A stretch of DNA of 64,000 bases from Corallincola platygyrae (GTDB lineage Bacteria > Pseudomonadota > Gammaproteobacteria > Enterobacterales > Neiellaceae), in NCBI RefSeq assembly GCF_039544265.1, contig NZ_BAABLI010000014.1, positions 186,001 to 250,000 of the forward strand. Reading direction: 5' to 3'. Position numbers and translations under genes: made by a program. The notes beneath the pieces were generated by a model. The model ran no database searches. It was given only the letters and a program-made list of their open reading frames with translations, and had not been told where the DNA came from. Below are positions 19,501 through 27,745 of the stretch, one piece after another. The first letter of the stretch is position 1. Every line of letters starts with the position of its first letter.

Positions 19501-20103
19501 GGAATCTCTGCTTTCATTACTCTGTTGAGTGGTATATCGCCCTGCCGTATCGATTAAAACAGCATGGTCGGTAAACCACCAATCACAATTCCGCGTTCCG
19601 CCAATGCCAGATAAGGCATCACTGCCGAGTTTATCTTTTAAAGGAAAGGACAACCCTGAGTTAACCAGTGCAGTGGTTTTGCCTGAGCCCGGTGGCCCAA
19701 TTAAGACATACCAAGGTAGTTGGTATACGCCTCGCCCCTTAGCGAGCTTTGCAGACTTTAAAACCTCCAATGCTTCCAGGATACGTTGTTTTAATATGCC
19801 AATCTCTTCACTGGTCGCTTGGTCATCAACATCGGTATCCGACAACAGCTCTTGTACCGCAGCATCATTATGTCTTCTTGTCCGCGCTTCACTGCTTACA
19901 TTTATACCGCCCCAGATCAAAGTCATGACCAGGATCAGAATTAGCCTGGCTACTGCTCCCTCTAGTGGGACCGAGCCTGCGATACCGATTAGTGGACCAC
20001 CAAACCAAACAATGAGTGACAACGCGACAAGGCCGATGAGGGTTGCAGCCCACCTCGACTTAAGCGCATTTACAGCTTTTTTTGTAGCATCTTTGAACGA
20101 CAT
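16555..20103 (-). CDS. tssM: T6SS inner-membrane ATP-binding protein TssM (IcmF)
   Basis: The 1182-residue IcmF-family protein spans the envelope and links TssL to the lipoprotein TssJ. Two N-terminal membrane segments (about 15-60), a cytoplasmic NTP-binding domain with GPPGSGKTTALV, and a third membrane segment (about 450-470) precede a long periplasmic part. The Walker A motif is intact, so the ATP-binding class is indicated. A GTG five codons upstream exists, but AGGGAAG directly before ATG at 20103 decides the start. It lies between tssL and tagF. Confidence 0.95.
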   Translation of the reverse strand: MSFKDATKKAVNALKSRWAATLIGLVALSLIVWFGGPLIGIAGSVPLEGAVARLILILVMTLIWGGINVSSEARTRRHNDAAVQELLSDTDVDDQATSEEIGILKQRILEALEVLKSAKLAKGRGVYQLPWYVLIGPPGSGKTTALVNSGLSFPLKDKLGSDALSGIGGTRNCDWWFTDHAVLIDTAGRYTTQQSNESRDSKAWLGFLGLLKKFRSKRPINGAVIAISMPELLNQTKTERHLHARAIKHRLLELQNQLGLRFPVYVMLTKADLVAGFSEYFSDLDNEQRKELLGVTFSHEDESMEGGVVSTFNREFHHLLARLERLVPVRLQQEHNTDTRALIYEFPKQLRMLQAAADDFLKEIFAKNAFEEPPMIRGIYMASATQEGVPIDRVMATQNPGLGLGQVPLKHKAASQKSYFIHGLLHQIVFKEQSLAATDLKHLNRQKWYHRAAIACGVCTVLLFSALWFSSYQWNTFLVAESADAVKRFNSITNGELDDKVDIVTLGHALTALAELPAGEFGNGLDNSGINGMGLYQGDKLKQPSVSAYHRALQGYLAPYLLDSLAGEMANNPEHMEYTYETLKTYLMFFDPTKMDKEQVVGWFQLYFERKLPGKINQGLRVAIHRHVEGLLKLGVPSSFYDESVVDEARSVLAKLPLSERAYQRLKTEFIPSHVPDFRLTEVLGTDSLRVFQRKSGKPLNQGIPGLYTYSGFHTLFRLENERIVKRLMEDSWVYGDDLGELGAKAQERIAKEVSNKYFQDYIFHWEELLDDVELKPFVNAEQGLQLAKVLAGPEQPMTNIMLASKAELNLTRMPGGEAGEAATEVAGKVLKEGATRHKSRLSRYLPDEMPNIDMKLPGWQVEEHFEAIVKLTEEDVEKIQPPVKQLKRYLERLTEPGNNAKTAYLSQLGGEKQNALSAAMRRVVTSVPPPFNNWLGGVSRKTKVLAQQGARAHLNDIWRDQVLAQYRSAIEGRYPINQQSDREVTLKDFGRFFGYGGTLDSFFNKYLAPFVDTSKVKWQFEKNIGVKASTLATFQRARRIRNAFFEPGSKVPKVEFGLKPEFLDETISHFMLELDGQVLSYRHGPERVTQFTWPGNGSAHETRIMFVPPRVGRSVTDTYEGDWGWFRLLDQAAELRPDSKKDKVVHIALQGNTFGVELIPSSVEHPFWNKELGKFRCPIQL

Positions 20104-20117
20104 TTTGCTTCCCTGCA

Positions 20118-21413
20118 CTATCGATACAATAAATCAATTTCAACTCGACGATTTTTGGCCCTACCCTGTGCCGTCGAGTTGTCGAACTTAGGCTCTGCCT
20201 CTCCGCGTCCTTCTGGCCATAACTTGCCTTCCAGGTCTGCACTGTAGGAAAGTATGTTGGCAACGGCGGTAGCTCTTGCCAGTGACAGGTGCCAGTTAGA
20301 GGGGTATTTGGACGTAAAAATCGGCTGATTGTCTGTGTGCCCGGTGATCAGTATGCGGGTTTTAACACCTTCTATGGTTCTGGCCATCTTACCCAGGATC
20401 GGTAAAACGCCCTCTTTTATATCAGCACTACCAGAATCAAACAGTTGCGCAGATTCAATAACAATACGTAGTCTGTCAGGCATAGACTCTACACTCAAAA
20501 TCCCCCGCTCTACTTCTGTTTGCAGAAACTGCTCTACTTGAAGGTATTTGTTGAAAGGCGTAGTTACTTCAGCTGCGCTATCACTCCATGAGACAAGGTT
20601 CGTCAGCCGGCCAATTTGCTCAGAGGTAGTTCTAGATAGTGAGTAGTTAAACCCCAAATATATAAACAGTAGCACCATGGCAAGCAGCGAGCAGATCACC
20701 CACAGAGGGAAATCATGTTCGGTTAAATCTGCGTGCACAACCTTATCTCGCCAACTCAAGTCATTTAACCTGGCAGGCTCATCAACCAGGCTATTCAGCG
20801 CATCAAATACTCTAGCCCGGTACTCATCCAGTTGCTGTTGACCTCTGGTTTCAAGCCTCATCTTGCCAGTAAAACCTAACGACAAACACAGGTACTGAAG
20901 GCCCAATAGCTGACAATATTTGTGTGGTTCCGAAATGGAACGGTCCAGAAGCGTGAAAAAGTGTTCGCCACCCAGAGTCTCTGCGTGAAAAATGGAGAGC
21001 AGGCTCTTCGAGGACCATGTAGAGTTCCCGCCCCATGGCGTATTGAGCACGGTCTCATCGACAAACGCGCAAATGGAGTAGCCTGCAGACTCCACCAACT
21101 CAGACACTACGCCATGCCGCTTAAGCTCAGATTGAAATTCATTCACCATGTCCACAACGGCTCGCTGCAAACCAGGAACATCTGTATGAGTGCCGGTGCA
21201 ACGCACTTGCGTCGCGAGCGTCAAAAGCGGCCCGGCAGCGTCGACAATCTTGTTTTCCCCCAGTCCCGGAATTCTGACTGCTGTAAACACCGGCGTTGAC
21301 TCACTCTTTAAAACAGTACTGTCTACTGATACTGGAGTTGGTTTAGGCGCGATCATGCCTTGATTTAAGCGTCGCCCTCCGGGCGTGGGCTTAATAATGG
21401 TCGCTTCTGCCAT
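20118..21413 (-). CDS. tssL: TssL (DotU) with C-terminal OmpA peptidoglycan-binding domain
   Basis: A 431-residue fusion. The N-terminal cytoplasmic DotU domain contains YSICAFVDETVLNTPWGG and LGGEHFFTLLDR. One membrane segment follows (WVICSLLAMVLLFIYLGFNY, about residue 240-265). The periplasmic OmpA-like domain has the peptidoglycan-binding pattern ITGHTDNQP and GRAKNRRVEI. This evolved TssL anchors the membrane complex to the cell wall without a separate TagL. AAGG nine bases before ATG at 21413 supports that start over ones further upstream, which would overlap tssK. Confidence 0.94.
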   Translation of the reverse strand: MAEATIIKPTPGGRRLNQGMIAPKPTPVSVDSTVLKSESTPVFTAVRIPGLGENKIVDAAGPLLTLATQVRCTGTHTDVPGLQRAVVDMVNEFQSELKRHGVVSELVESAGYSICAFVDETVLNTPWGGNSTWSSKSLLSIFHAETLGGEHFFTLLDRSISEPHKYCQLLGLQYLCLSLGFTGKMRLETRGQQQLDEYRARVFDALNSLVDEPARLNDLSWRDKVVHADLTEHDFPLWVICSLLAMVLLFIYLGFNYSLSRTTSEQIGRLTNLVSWSDSAAEVTTPFNKYLQVEQFLQTEVERGILSVESMPDRLRIVIESAQLFDSGSADIKEGVLPILGKMARTIEGVKTRILITGHTDNQPIFTSKYPSNWHLSLARATAVANILSYSADLEGKLWPEGRGEAEPKFDNSTAQGRAKNRRVEIDLLYR

Positions 21414-21444
21414 TGTCATCATCCTTGATAGAGTTTTGTGCTGC

Positions 21445-22773
21445 CTAATCAGCAATTGACCATAGTTGTATATCGAGCTCGGGGAAATCACCAGATAAGT
21501 GAATTGCTATCCCACCGCTCGCGCTTAACTTAGGCCAATAGTTGTTTGACTTATCCAGTTCGAAATAGTGGTAGCCTGCGTGATAAGGAACCTGCCTTGG
21601 TGCCACGGGCAACACTGAGGCACCGATGCCGGGCAGTTGGTTATTTATCAAGTCACGAATGTGTTCCACTGGACCAATTTTTAACTGCATTGGTAGCTGT
21701 TTTCGGAGTGTTTCGCTATCTACATCAGCTTTTACTGCCAATACGAAAGCACTGTGCCTCAGCATCGACTTATCAGGTATCGATGCTGCATGGATACCAA
21801 ACTTGGTCTTTTCTAAACTTAGATTTACTGCCGTCTGCTCGAACACCGTGCTCAATGTCTGGCTCAGAAGTACTTCTAAATCACCAAACAACGAACCCAA
21901 ATCATCGTGTTTATATTTGCTAAATTCAGGGCTTCGTTTTTGATCGGTGTAATAAGTCGCCAGTTCACCGGCAAGTTCCATTAGCGCCAGCGCTAATTCT
22001 TGAGGATGGTAAGATTCAAGCTCTCTAATGCCCCTCAATAGAGGTTCAGACTTGTTTATCAGTTGAAGTACTAAAAAGTCGACAATGGTGCTTGAGCCTG
22101 CCTGTCCCTGTTTGAGTCTCTCAGCGATGGCGTCGCCTCGCTGATGCAACATAGCGATGATCTCATCCAGCATTCTGGATAGGTTGCAAGAGGCTTTATA
22201 GTTAAGACATGGGGGTATATAGGTATCATCAAGAATCAATTTCCCCTCTTCCGACACTTCCAGGATCTTCGCAATAGGCATCGCAACGTACCCGGCGAGG
22301 TCCTCTCCTTCGAGCTTCAATTCACAGCTTAAGCCTGCTAACTGAAGTATTTCGTTTGCCTCAATCCCGATAGATATATCTGTTACCTGGTGGTCTTTAA
22401 AATGAAATCGCGTGACCGCTTTCTCGTCCTCTGAGGAAATTGTTTTTGCATGTGTCAGGTCACTGGCGGCAGCGAGATAAACCTTTTTATCACGTACTAC
22501 CCTGTTAACCTTGATGGGACTAGGCAGTATTTCAGCCGATGGTGCGACTAGGATTAGCCCATCCGGTAAAACTGCATCTATCTCGGTCAATCCAAACTGG
22601 CTTTCCAGCAGTGCAGCAGGATCTACAGCGAGTTTCCTTATTCCCCAACAGTTTGGAGCGATAGACTTAATTCCCTGCCTTGACTGATAGGTCAAGTACC
22701 TTTCTTGTTGTTGAAAATGTTGAGGGTGCAGGAACATCCCCTCTGTCCATGCCACTTTACAGAAGTCGCTCAT
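21445..22773 (-). CDS. tssK: T6SS baseplate-membrane connector TssK
   Basis: A 442-residue VasE/ImpJ family protein. The N-terminus VAWTEGMFLHPQHFQQQERYL is the family hallmark (shared with phage receptor-binding proteins). The C-terminal domain (HSAFVLAVKADVDSETLRKQLPMQLKIGPVEHIRDLI, parts) binds TssL and TssM. TssK trimers connect the baseplate to the membrane complex. A TTG immediately upstream of the ATG is in frame but unlikely. It lies between tssJ and tssL. Confidence 0.95.
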   Translation of the reverse strand: MSDFCKVAWTEGMFLHPQHFQQQERYLTYQSRQGIKSIAPNCWGIRKLAVDPAALLESQFGLTEIDAVLPDGLILVAPSAEILPSPIKVNRVVRDKKVYLAAASDLTHAKTISSEDEKAVTRFHFKDHQVTDISIGIEANEILQLAGLSCELKLEGEDLAGYVAMPIAKILEVSEEGKLILDDTYIPPCLNYKASCNLSRMLDEIIAMLHQRGDAIAERLKQGQAGSSTIVDFLVLQLINKSEPLLRGIRELESYHPQELALALMELAGELATYYTDQKRSPEFSKYKHDDLGSLFGDLEVLLSQTLSTVFEQTAVNLSLEKTKFGIHAASIPDKSMLRHSAFVLAVKADVDSETLRKQLPMQLKIGPVEHIRDLINNQLPGIGASVLPVAPRQVPYHAGYHYFELDKSNNYWPKLSASGGIAIHLSGDFPELDIQLWSIAD

Positions 22774-22802
22774 CAATTCTTTCCAATGAAAAAGTACAAC
22801 GC

Positions 22803-23252
22803 TTAGCGCTGGTATACCGCTAAAGCTTCAACATAAATGTCCACGTCGTCGTATCCCCTTCTATCGATCTCAATCACCTCACGCCAGCGAGCGTTCTCTA
22901 TGTCTCGATAGGCTACCAAGAGCCCCGCATACCGAACATTAGGGTTAATCTTCATTTTGAACTCGACATGTTCTCCCGGTTCGAACTCGAACTCGTCTTT
23001 TACCAGCAGGTCGGGACCGAGTACTGCGTCAGCATCGTCGTAAAGACTGAAAAAGTCCTGGCTATCAAAGACCGTGCGCGAACTGAGCTCATACACTTTG
23101 ACTACGACCGGAGAAGGTCTTCCATTTCGATCCGGGTTTACATCTTCAGCAACATGGAAATTGAGATAGGTGTAGGGATCCACCACAGCGTTAACAGCAG
23201 AACATCCGCTCAACACTGCTAGAGATAGAATTAATAGGCTGGTTTTAAACAT
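22803..23252 (-). CDS. tssJ: T6SS outer-membrane lipoprotein TssJ
   Basis: A 149-residue lipoprotein. A short signal peptide ends with the lipobox LSGC (cysteine about residue 17). The mature part has the TssJ transthyretin-like pattern: VVVKVYELSSRTVFDSQDFFSLYD and AGLLVAYRDIENARWREV. TssJ recruits TssM to the outer membrane. It starts two bases after the tagH stop, so the two genes are co-transcribed. Confidence 0.94.
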   Translation of the reverse strand: MFKTSLLILSLAVLSGCSAVNAVVDPYTYLNFHVAEDVNPDRNGRPSPVVVKVYELSSRTVFDSQDFFSLYDDADAVLGPDLLVKDEFEFEPGEHVEFKMKINPNVRYAGLLVAYRDIENARWREVIEIDRRGYDDVDIYVEALAVYQR

Positions 23253-23254
23253 GA

Positions 23255-24541
23255 TTAACTTGCATCCTTTGCTTCCTGCTGCGCAATGCTTGATTCATAG
23301 GCTTTAACAAAGTCGTCCATAAAAACAGACGCGCCTTCCTGCTGTAACTGCTGTTTAAGATTTTGATACTCACTCAAATACGCTCGCCAGTGTTTGGCCG
23401 CGGCATGAGATGGCAGCATTTTTTCCGCCCATGCACTGTTACCGAAGCGCCCAGAAATTCCATTGGGGTCGAGGTGTTGCATCAATCCAAGCATGGCACC
23501 ATTGATACTTTCAAACAGCGCCGTTTCATGCTGTTCAATGTCTTTAAATGATTGCTTTATCGCCTGCTCGTGACTGAGGTAACCGCTGCTTTGGCGGCCA
23601 ACCAGGTTGTGGATCGCATCTTCGTAGGTAGCTGAGAATTTGAGTGGATTGTTTTCGCTGAATCCAAACAGTGTTTGGTTTGCTCTCACCTGCTGCTTGA
23701 ACAGGGAGCGACCATGCATGGTTTTCATAAGACCAACGAGAAGTAAATTGAATACCTCGCCAAGTTGACGACACCAATACTCAGCGTCTTCAGGATCTTT
23801 TGGCACCATGTTTGGCGTGATTTGCGCTCCATTTAGAAAAGCAGAAAAATGATTAGCTTGATGGCCTTGGTTTTGGCTATGCGTATCTGATGAATGTGCT
23901 GGTTTATTCGATTCTGCAGAATCTTTAGTAGCTGGGACCTCACCAATTATCAGCTTTTCCCAATCTGCAGCCTCTGTAGGCTTAATCTCATCTAAAGGCT
24001 TGGTAGCAGGCAACTGAATGGCATCAGTCCCCAAAACCTCTAACGTCTCAGCGGCAGCAGATGGCCCGATGGCGGAACTGGGTTTCGGTGTGATAGCGGG
24101 CTTTGACGCGAGGTTTTCTTCAAAATCGGTTGTGTGAAAACCAAATTCCTTCGCAGACGCCTGGCTAACCTTGCTCTGGGGATCTTTTTCTGCAACTTTC
24201 ACCGCGTCAGATGTGAGCTTAACCTCAATTTCATAATCACCCAGCGTCAGCAAGTCTCCATCTACCAGCGTATGTGAATTGTTTCTGCCTAGCGCCTCAA
24301 TATCCCGGTTTATGAACAAACCATTAGTGGATATGTCGGTAACAACAAAACCCTCTTTAAATGAGGAAACCACCGCATGGCGACCTGACAACACTCTTTC
24401 GGGATCGGGTAGATGCCAGTCACACTCATCAGCGCGACCGATGACAAGGTCACTCTGTGCGGTGATAAGAGACAACTGCTTACTTGTCTCCTGGCCGGCA
24501 GTAAATCGATGGTAGCTAACTACTGATAACGTCAGTTCCAT
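23255..24541 (-). CDS. tagH: FHA-domain T6SS regulator (Fha/TagH)
   Basis: A 428-residue protein with an N-terminal FHA domain (about 1-110) whose phosphothreonine-binding motifs are visible: VIGRADECDWHLPD, SGRHAVVS and DISTNGLFIN. A low-complexity linker (about 120-245) leads to a C-terminal TagH domain (WCRQLGEVFNLLLVGLMKTMHGRSLFK and following). Fha proteins bind phosphothreonine made by PpkA and promote assembly. The ATG at 24541 has AAGAGA upstream; the longer frame to 24616 lacks one. It is the first gene of the long minus-strand operon and is divergent from ppkA, so kinase and reader share a promoter region. Confidence 0.92.
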   Translation of the reverse strand: MELTLSVVSYHRFTAGQETSKQLSLITAQSDLVIGRADECDWHLPDPERVLSGRHAVVSSFKEGFVVTDISTNGLFINRDIEALGRNNSHTLVDGDLLTLGDYEIEVKLTSDAVKVAEKDPQSKVSQASAKEFGFHTTDFEENLASKPAITPKPSSAIGPSAAAETLEVLGTDAIQLPATKPLDEIKPTEAADWEKLIIGEVPATKDSAESNKPAHSSDTHSQNQGHQANHFSAFLNGAQITPNMVPKDPEDAEYWCRQLGEVFNLLLVGLMKTMHGRSLFKQQVRANQTLFGFSENNPLKFSATYEDAIHNLVGRQSSGYLSHEQAIKQSFKDIEQHETALFESINGAMLGLMQHLDPNGISGRFGNSAWAEKMLPSHAAAKHWRAYLSEYQNLKQQLQQEGASVFMDDFVKAYESSIAQQEAKDAS

Positions 24542-24638
24542 GTCGTATCTCTTCGTTCCATGAAGGTATTCGTAATTTATTGAATTCGAAGCAATCAGGT
24601 TGTTTCGAGTGCACAAGGCTAATGAGCATTAGATTAGA

Positions 24639-24674
24639 TGTCAATTGTTTGACACCTATTTTTGCCGGGTGTCA
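24639..24674. promoter_or_regulatory. Paired inverted repeats in the tagH-ppkA divergent promoter
   Basis: The 229-base divergent region contains two overlapping inverted repeats. The first is TGTCAA-TTGT-TTGACA (24639-24654). The second is TGACACC (24650-24656) with GGTGTCA (24668-24674). The shared TGACA half lets the two fold or bind alternatively. Being central between the operon that builds the T6SS and the kinase that controls it, this is a plausible operator. No regulator gene is next to it. Confidence 0.35.
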
Positions 24675-24770
24675 TATTGTTGTCTTTTCGTGTTGTGTTA
24701 TCGCGTTAGTTAATTTAGAGTTTCGCGCTCCAAGGACGGCAAAACATTTTATTCGCTAACGAGAACAGAC

Positions 24771-26837
24771 ATGGAAAGTCAGCACAACAAAGCCCCAGCT
24801 GCAAAGGCCGATGAAAACAAGGCGGCAAGGAGCGCAAGTACCACTGGTTCCTCGCAGGATTGCACACTCATAAAGAGCGGTTCTTCCTTAGGCAACGGAG
24901 CACAGCCTATAACCGCACCATCGCCCCCCCAGGAGGGCTTGATAGGACAACTCTTTAATGGTCGCTATCGAATAGAGTCTTTAATTGGCACCGGAGGCAT
25001 GAGCACCGTCTACAAAGCGGTAGATACGCTTGCGGAACAGGCTGGTATCGAAGAGCCCTATGTTGCCATTAAGTTACTTCAACCCAAACTTGCCAATCAA
25101 GCAGAAGCCAGAGAAGCCCTGATATCTGAAGCAAGAAAAACACAACAGCTTAGCCACCCTAACATCATCCGAATTTATGAATTTGGCTTTGAAAGTGGCA
25201 AGTGCTTTATTGTGATGGAATGGCTTGATGGCGAGACACTGGAGCAGGTGATCAGCCGGTCGCGTCCTACCGGCCTACCTTACAAAAAGCTCAAAGGTCT
25301 GTTAACCCAGTTAATCGATGGCCTTGACTACGCCCATAAGCAAGGGGTTATCCACGCAGACCTAAAACCAGCCAACATAATGCTTACACGTCAGGGCCAA
25401 ATTAAGATATTTGATTTTGGCGTGGCACAGGCGATCAAAGAACTTAATGACAAGTTCGCGGTAGTTACCACGCAACCTAAAGAACAGTTAACTGGATACA
25501 CGCCAACCTATGCTTCGCTTAACCAAATCACTGGCGGCAGTCCTCGCGCTAATGACGACGCGTTTTCATTTTGCCAGATAGCCTACGAGCTGGCCTGCAG
25601 CAAACACCCATTTGACCGACAGCCCGCTGACGTTGCCAAAAAGAAACAATTAGTGGCACGAAAACCAGGCAGCATGCCATGGTGGCAGTGGCTGTTGTTA
25701 AAGCGCGGACTGGCATTGGATAGCAGTGCGGATTTTTCATGGAGTGGCATGCGCAAACGACTTAACAAAAGGTTAGCTCCTGCGCTTTTAACGTTGACGA
25801 TTGGATGCGTCGTTGCCCTGTTCGCTGCACAATACATTAATGGTATTCATCACGAAAATACGCTTCTTAACACCCACCTAGAACAGATGAAAGCCCGACA
25901 GCTATCACATCAGGAGATGATGCACCTCGATGCTAAATCACTGATCCAATTACTGCCCTCTATCCCAGAACATGAACACCTTTTACTTAATGGTCTGCTA
26001 AGGATTCATCAGACTTCCGTACTTAGGTTCTACGAGGGTCGAATTGATAGCATTCTCAATAATCGCTCAGCTACCTACCCCGATTACTACGCGATCGAAG
26101 CAGAGCTAAATGCTGCTAAGAATCTGTACCCAGATTCAAATGTTCTAAGTCGATTGGATGTCGATCTTCTGCAGCGCTGGCGGGGAACCGTAGAGGTGTT
26201 AGACCAGCGACTAAATGAGCTTCTTGAAAAGGGTCTTTATCAAACGGATGAAGAAACGTCAGAACTCTTCGAGCTACTTAACGAATTAACCCTAATCAAA
26301 CACGACTATCGCCCTCTCCCGACCATTGCAGCGGAAAACCTGTTTAAGAAGCGTTTCAATGATGCGCTTAAAAATCACAAAGTTGGTGATCTGAAACAAC
26401 TGATCTCAGTGGGCGAAAAAGTGTTTAAGGACAGCGACGAACTTTCCACCCTTATTGCTCAAGGAGAGTTACTTAAAAATGCCGTTGCCGATGTTGCACA
26501 CTACCAACACCAGATAGGACTCGGCAATGATCCAAGTTACCCTTATGAATCCGCCCAGGTCTTCTATCAGTCTGCATTTGATGGGTTTCATAACCGATTG
26601 CAAAGGGCTGATACGGTCAAAAAAATGGACAGAATCAACAAAGAAGTTGACGCATTGGCAAACGATTTACCTGGCGATTTTTCACCATTGCTAGATATCC
26701 GGCGCTCACTGGCTAATCGCTATCTCAGCTTTTCAAAATCATTCCTGAAACAACGTAAGGTACGCTCGGCTCAACGCCAAATGGAAAAAGCGGACAAACT
26801 CTTCGCATTGATGGACACAGCACATGCGAAGATCTAA
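24771..26837 (+). CDS. ppkA: T6SS Ser/Thr protein kinase (PpkA-like), membrane-anchored
   Basis: A 688-residue Hanks-type kinase. An N-terminal disordered stretch (1-60) precedes the kinase domain: GTGGMSTVYKA (73-83), catalytic lysine in VAIKLL (about 101), HADLKPANIM (195-204) and DFG (215-217). A single membrane segment lies near 337-354 and a helical, probably periplasmic, domain follows. The catalytic loop reads HAD rather than HRD, so this is a non-RD kinase, and the usual SPEQ after the activation loop is replaced by SLNQ. The partners are probably Fha (substrate) and PppA (opposing phosphatase). A strong terminator follows. Confidence 0.93.
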   Translation: MESQHNKAPAAKADENKAARSASTTGSSQDCTLIKSGSSLGNGAQPITAPSPPQEGLIGQLFNGRYRIESLIGTGGMSTVYKAVDTLAEQAGIEEPYVAIKLLQPKLANQAEAREALISEARKTQQLSHPNIIRIYEFGFESGKCFIVMEWLDGETLEQVISRSRPTGLPYKKLKGLLTQLIDGLDYAHKQGVIHADLKPANIMLTRQGQIKIFDFGVAQAIKELNDKFAVVTTQPKEQLTGYTPTYASLNQITGGSPRANDDAFSFCQIAYELACSKHPFDRQPADVAKKKQLVARKPGSMPWWQWLLLKRGLALDSSADFSWSGMRKRLNKRLAPALLTLTIGCVVALFAAQYINGIHHENTLLNTHLEQMKARQLSHQEMMHLDAKSLIQLLPSIPEHEHLLLNGLLRIHQTSVLRFYEGRIDSILNNRSATYPDYYAIEAELNAAKNLYPDSNVLSRLDVDLLQRWRGTVEVLDQRLNELLEKGLYQTDEETSELFELLNELTLIKHDYRPLPTIAAENLFKKRFNDALKNHKVGDLKQLISVGEKVFKDSDELSTLIAQGELLKNAVADVAHYQHQIGLGNDPSYPYESAQVFYQSAFDGFHNRLQRADTVKKMDRINKEVDALANDLPGDFSPLLDIRRSLANRYLSFSKSFLKQRKVRSAQRQMEKADKLFALMDTAHAKI

Positions 26838-26856
26838 CTGATTTGCACTCTGGCTT

Positions 26857-26889
26857 AGCGAATACCATTTCGGTGTTCGCTTTTTTTTT
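26857..26889 (+). terminator. Rho-independent terminator after ppkA
   Basis: AGCGAATACC (26857-26866), loop ATTTC and GGTGTTCGCT (26872-26881) form a 10-bp stem with one G-T pair, running into nine T residues. It isolates ppkA from the following crotonase gene. Confidence 0.88.
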
Positions 26890-26938
26890 GGTGCTAACGT
26901 GCTAGGCTTTAACAAAATCAGCAGTTGGTCGGACCAGT

Positions 26939-27733
26939 ATGCACCCCATAACAATAACAACAGAGAATCAGATAGCGACAGTTACCTTAAACCGCCCAGA
27001 GAAGCGAAACGCGCTTAGCTTAGAGATGTTTGAAGCGATTGTTAGCGCACAACGACAACTGAAGAAATCAAAGCAGCTTAGGGCAATCATCATACGTGGA
27101 GCAGGCGAAGACTTTTGTTCTGGGTTAGATGTTAAATCGGTACTTTCCAGCCAAAAAACCGGATTTAAGCTTCTCTGGAAGTGGTTACCCTGGCAAGCAA
27201 ACTTAGCGCAAAAAGTCAGCGTAGGCTGGCGAGAGATTCCAGTACCTGTGGTAGCAGCGATACATGGAAGATGCTGGGGTGGCGGATTACAGATTGCATT
27301 AGGCTGCGACTTCCGGATCGCCACTCCTGATGCTGACCTGTCGATAATGGAAGGAAAATGGGGATTGATTCCGGACATGGGTGGCACCACTGCGTTGCGT
27401 GAAATCATGCCAAGAGATCAGGCCATGTTATGGGCAATGAGCGCTAACACCTTCAATGCTGAACAGGCCAAAGAATGTGGCGTTTTGACCATGATTTCAT
27501 CAGATGTCGACGCTGCTGCCAAAGACATTTTAAGCGGGATGCTACCCAGATCTCCCGACGCAATTGCCGCTGTCAAAAAGCTCTATTCAAAACACTGGTT
27601 GGCGAGCATTGGTAAACTGCTTTGCCTGGAAAGCTGGTATCAGTGGCGAATTCTTTTAGGAAAGAACCAGCGCATCGCCGTTGCTAAACAACAAGGCAAG
27701 GACCGCACTTATCAGGCCCCAATGCGCTGGTAG
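26939..27733 (+). CDS. Crotonase/enoyl-CoA hydratase family protein
   Basis: A 264-residue crotonase-fold enzyme. The N-terminus ATVTLNRPEKRNALSLEMFEA is typical. The first oxyanion-hole segment reads GEDFCSGLDVKSVL and the second WGGGLQIALGCDFRIATPDADLSIMEGKWGLIPDMGG (parts). The acidic residue E in the MEGKWGLIPD region sits where hydratases or isomerases place a catalytic acid. Substrate is not decidable; enoyl-CoA hydratase or isomerase on fatty acyl-CoA is the best guess. It stands alone between the ppkA terminator and a convergent MscS gene. Confidence 0.85.
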   Translation: MHPITITTENQIATVTLNRPEKRNALSLEMFEAIVSAQRQLKKSKQLRAIIIRGAGEDFCSGLDVKSVLSSQKTGFKLLWKWLPWQANLAQKVSVGWREIPVPVVAAIHGRCWGGGLQIALGCDFRIATPDADLSIMEGKWGLIPDMGGTTALREIMPRDQAMLWAMSANTFNAEQAKECGVLTMISSDVDAAAKDILSGMLPRSPDAIAAVKKLYSKHWLASIGKLLCLESWYQWRILLGKNQRIAVAKQQGKDRTYQAPMRW

Positions 27734-27745
27734 TGTTTTGTCTAA

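Noticed and set aside
19529..20191. 220-codon plus-strand frame antisense to tssM and tssL
   Set aside because: It is a long shadow frame caused by codon composition; both sense genes are clear family members.
736..24541. T6SS locus as a recently acquired island
   Set aside because: No integrase, tRNA, direct repeats or obvious shift in composition is visible within the window; the left boundary is not included.
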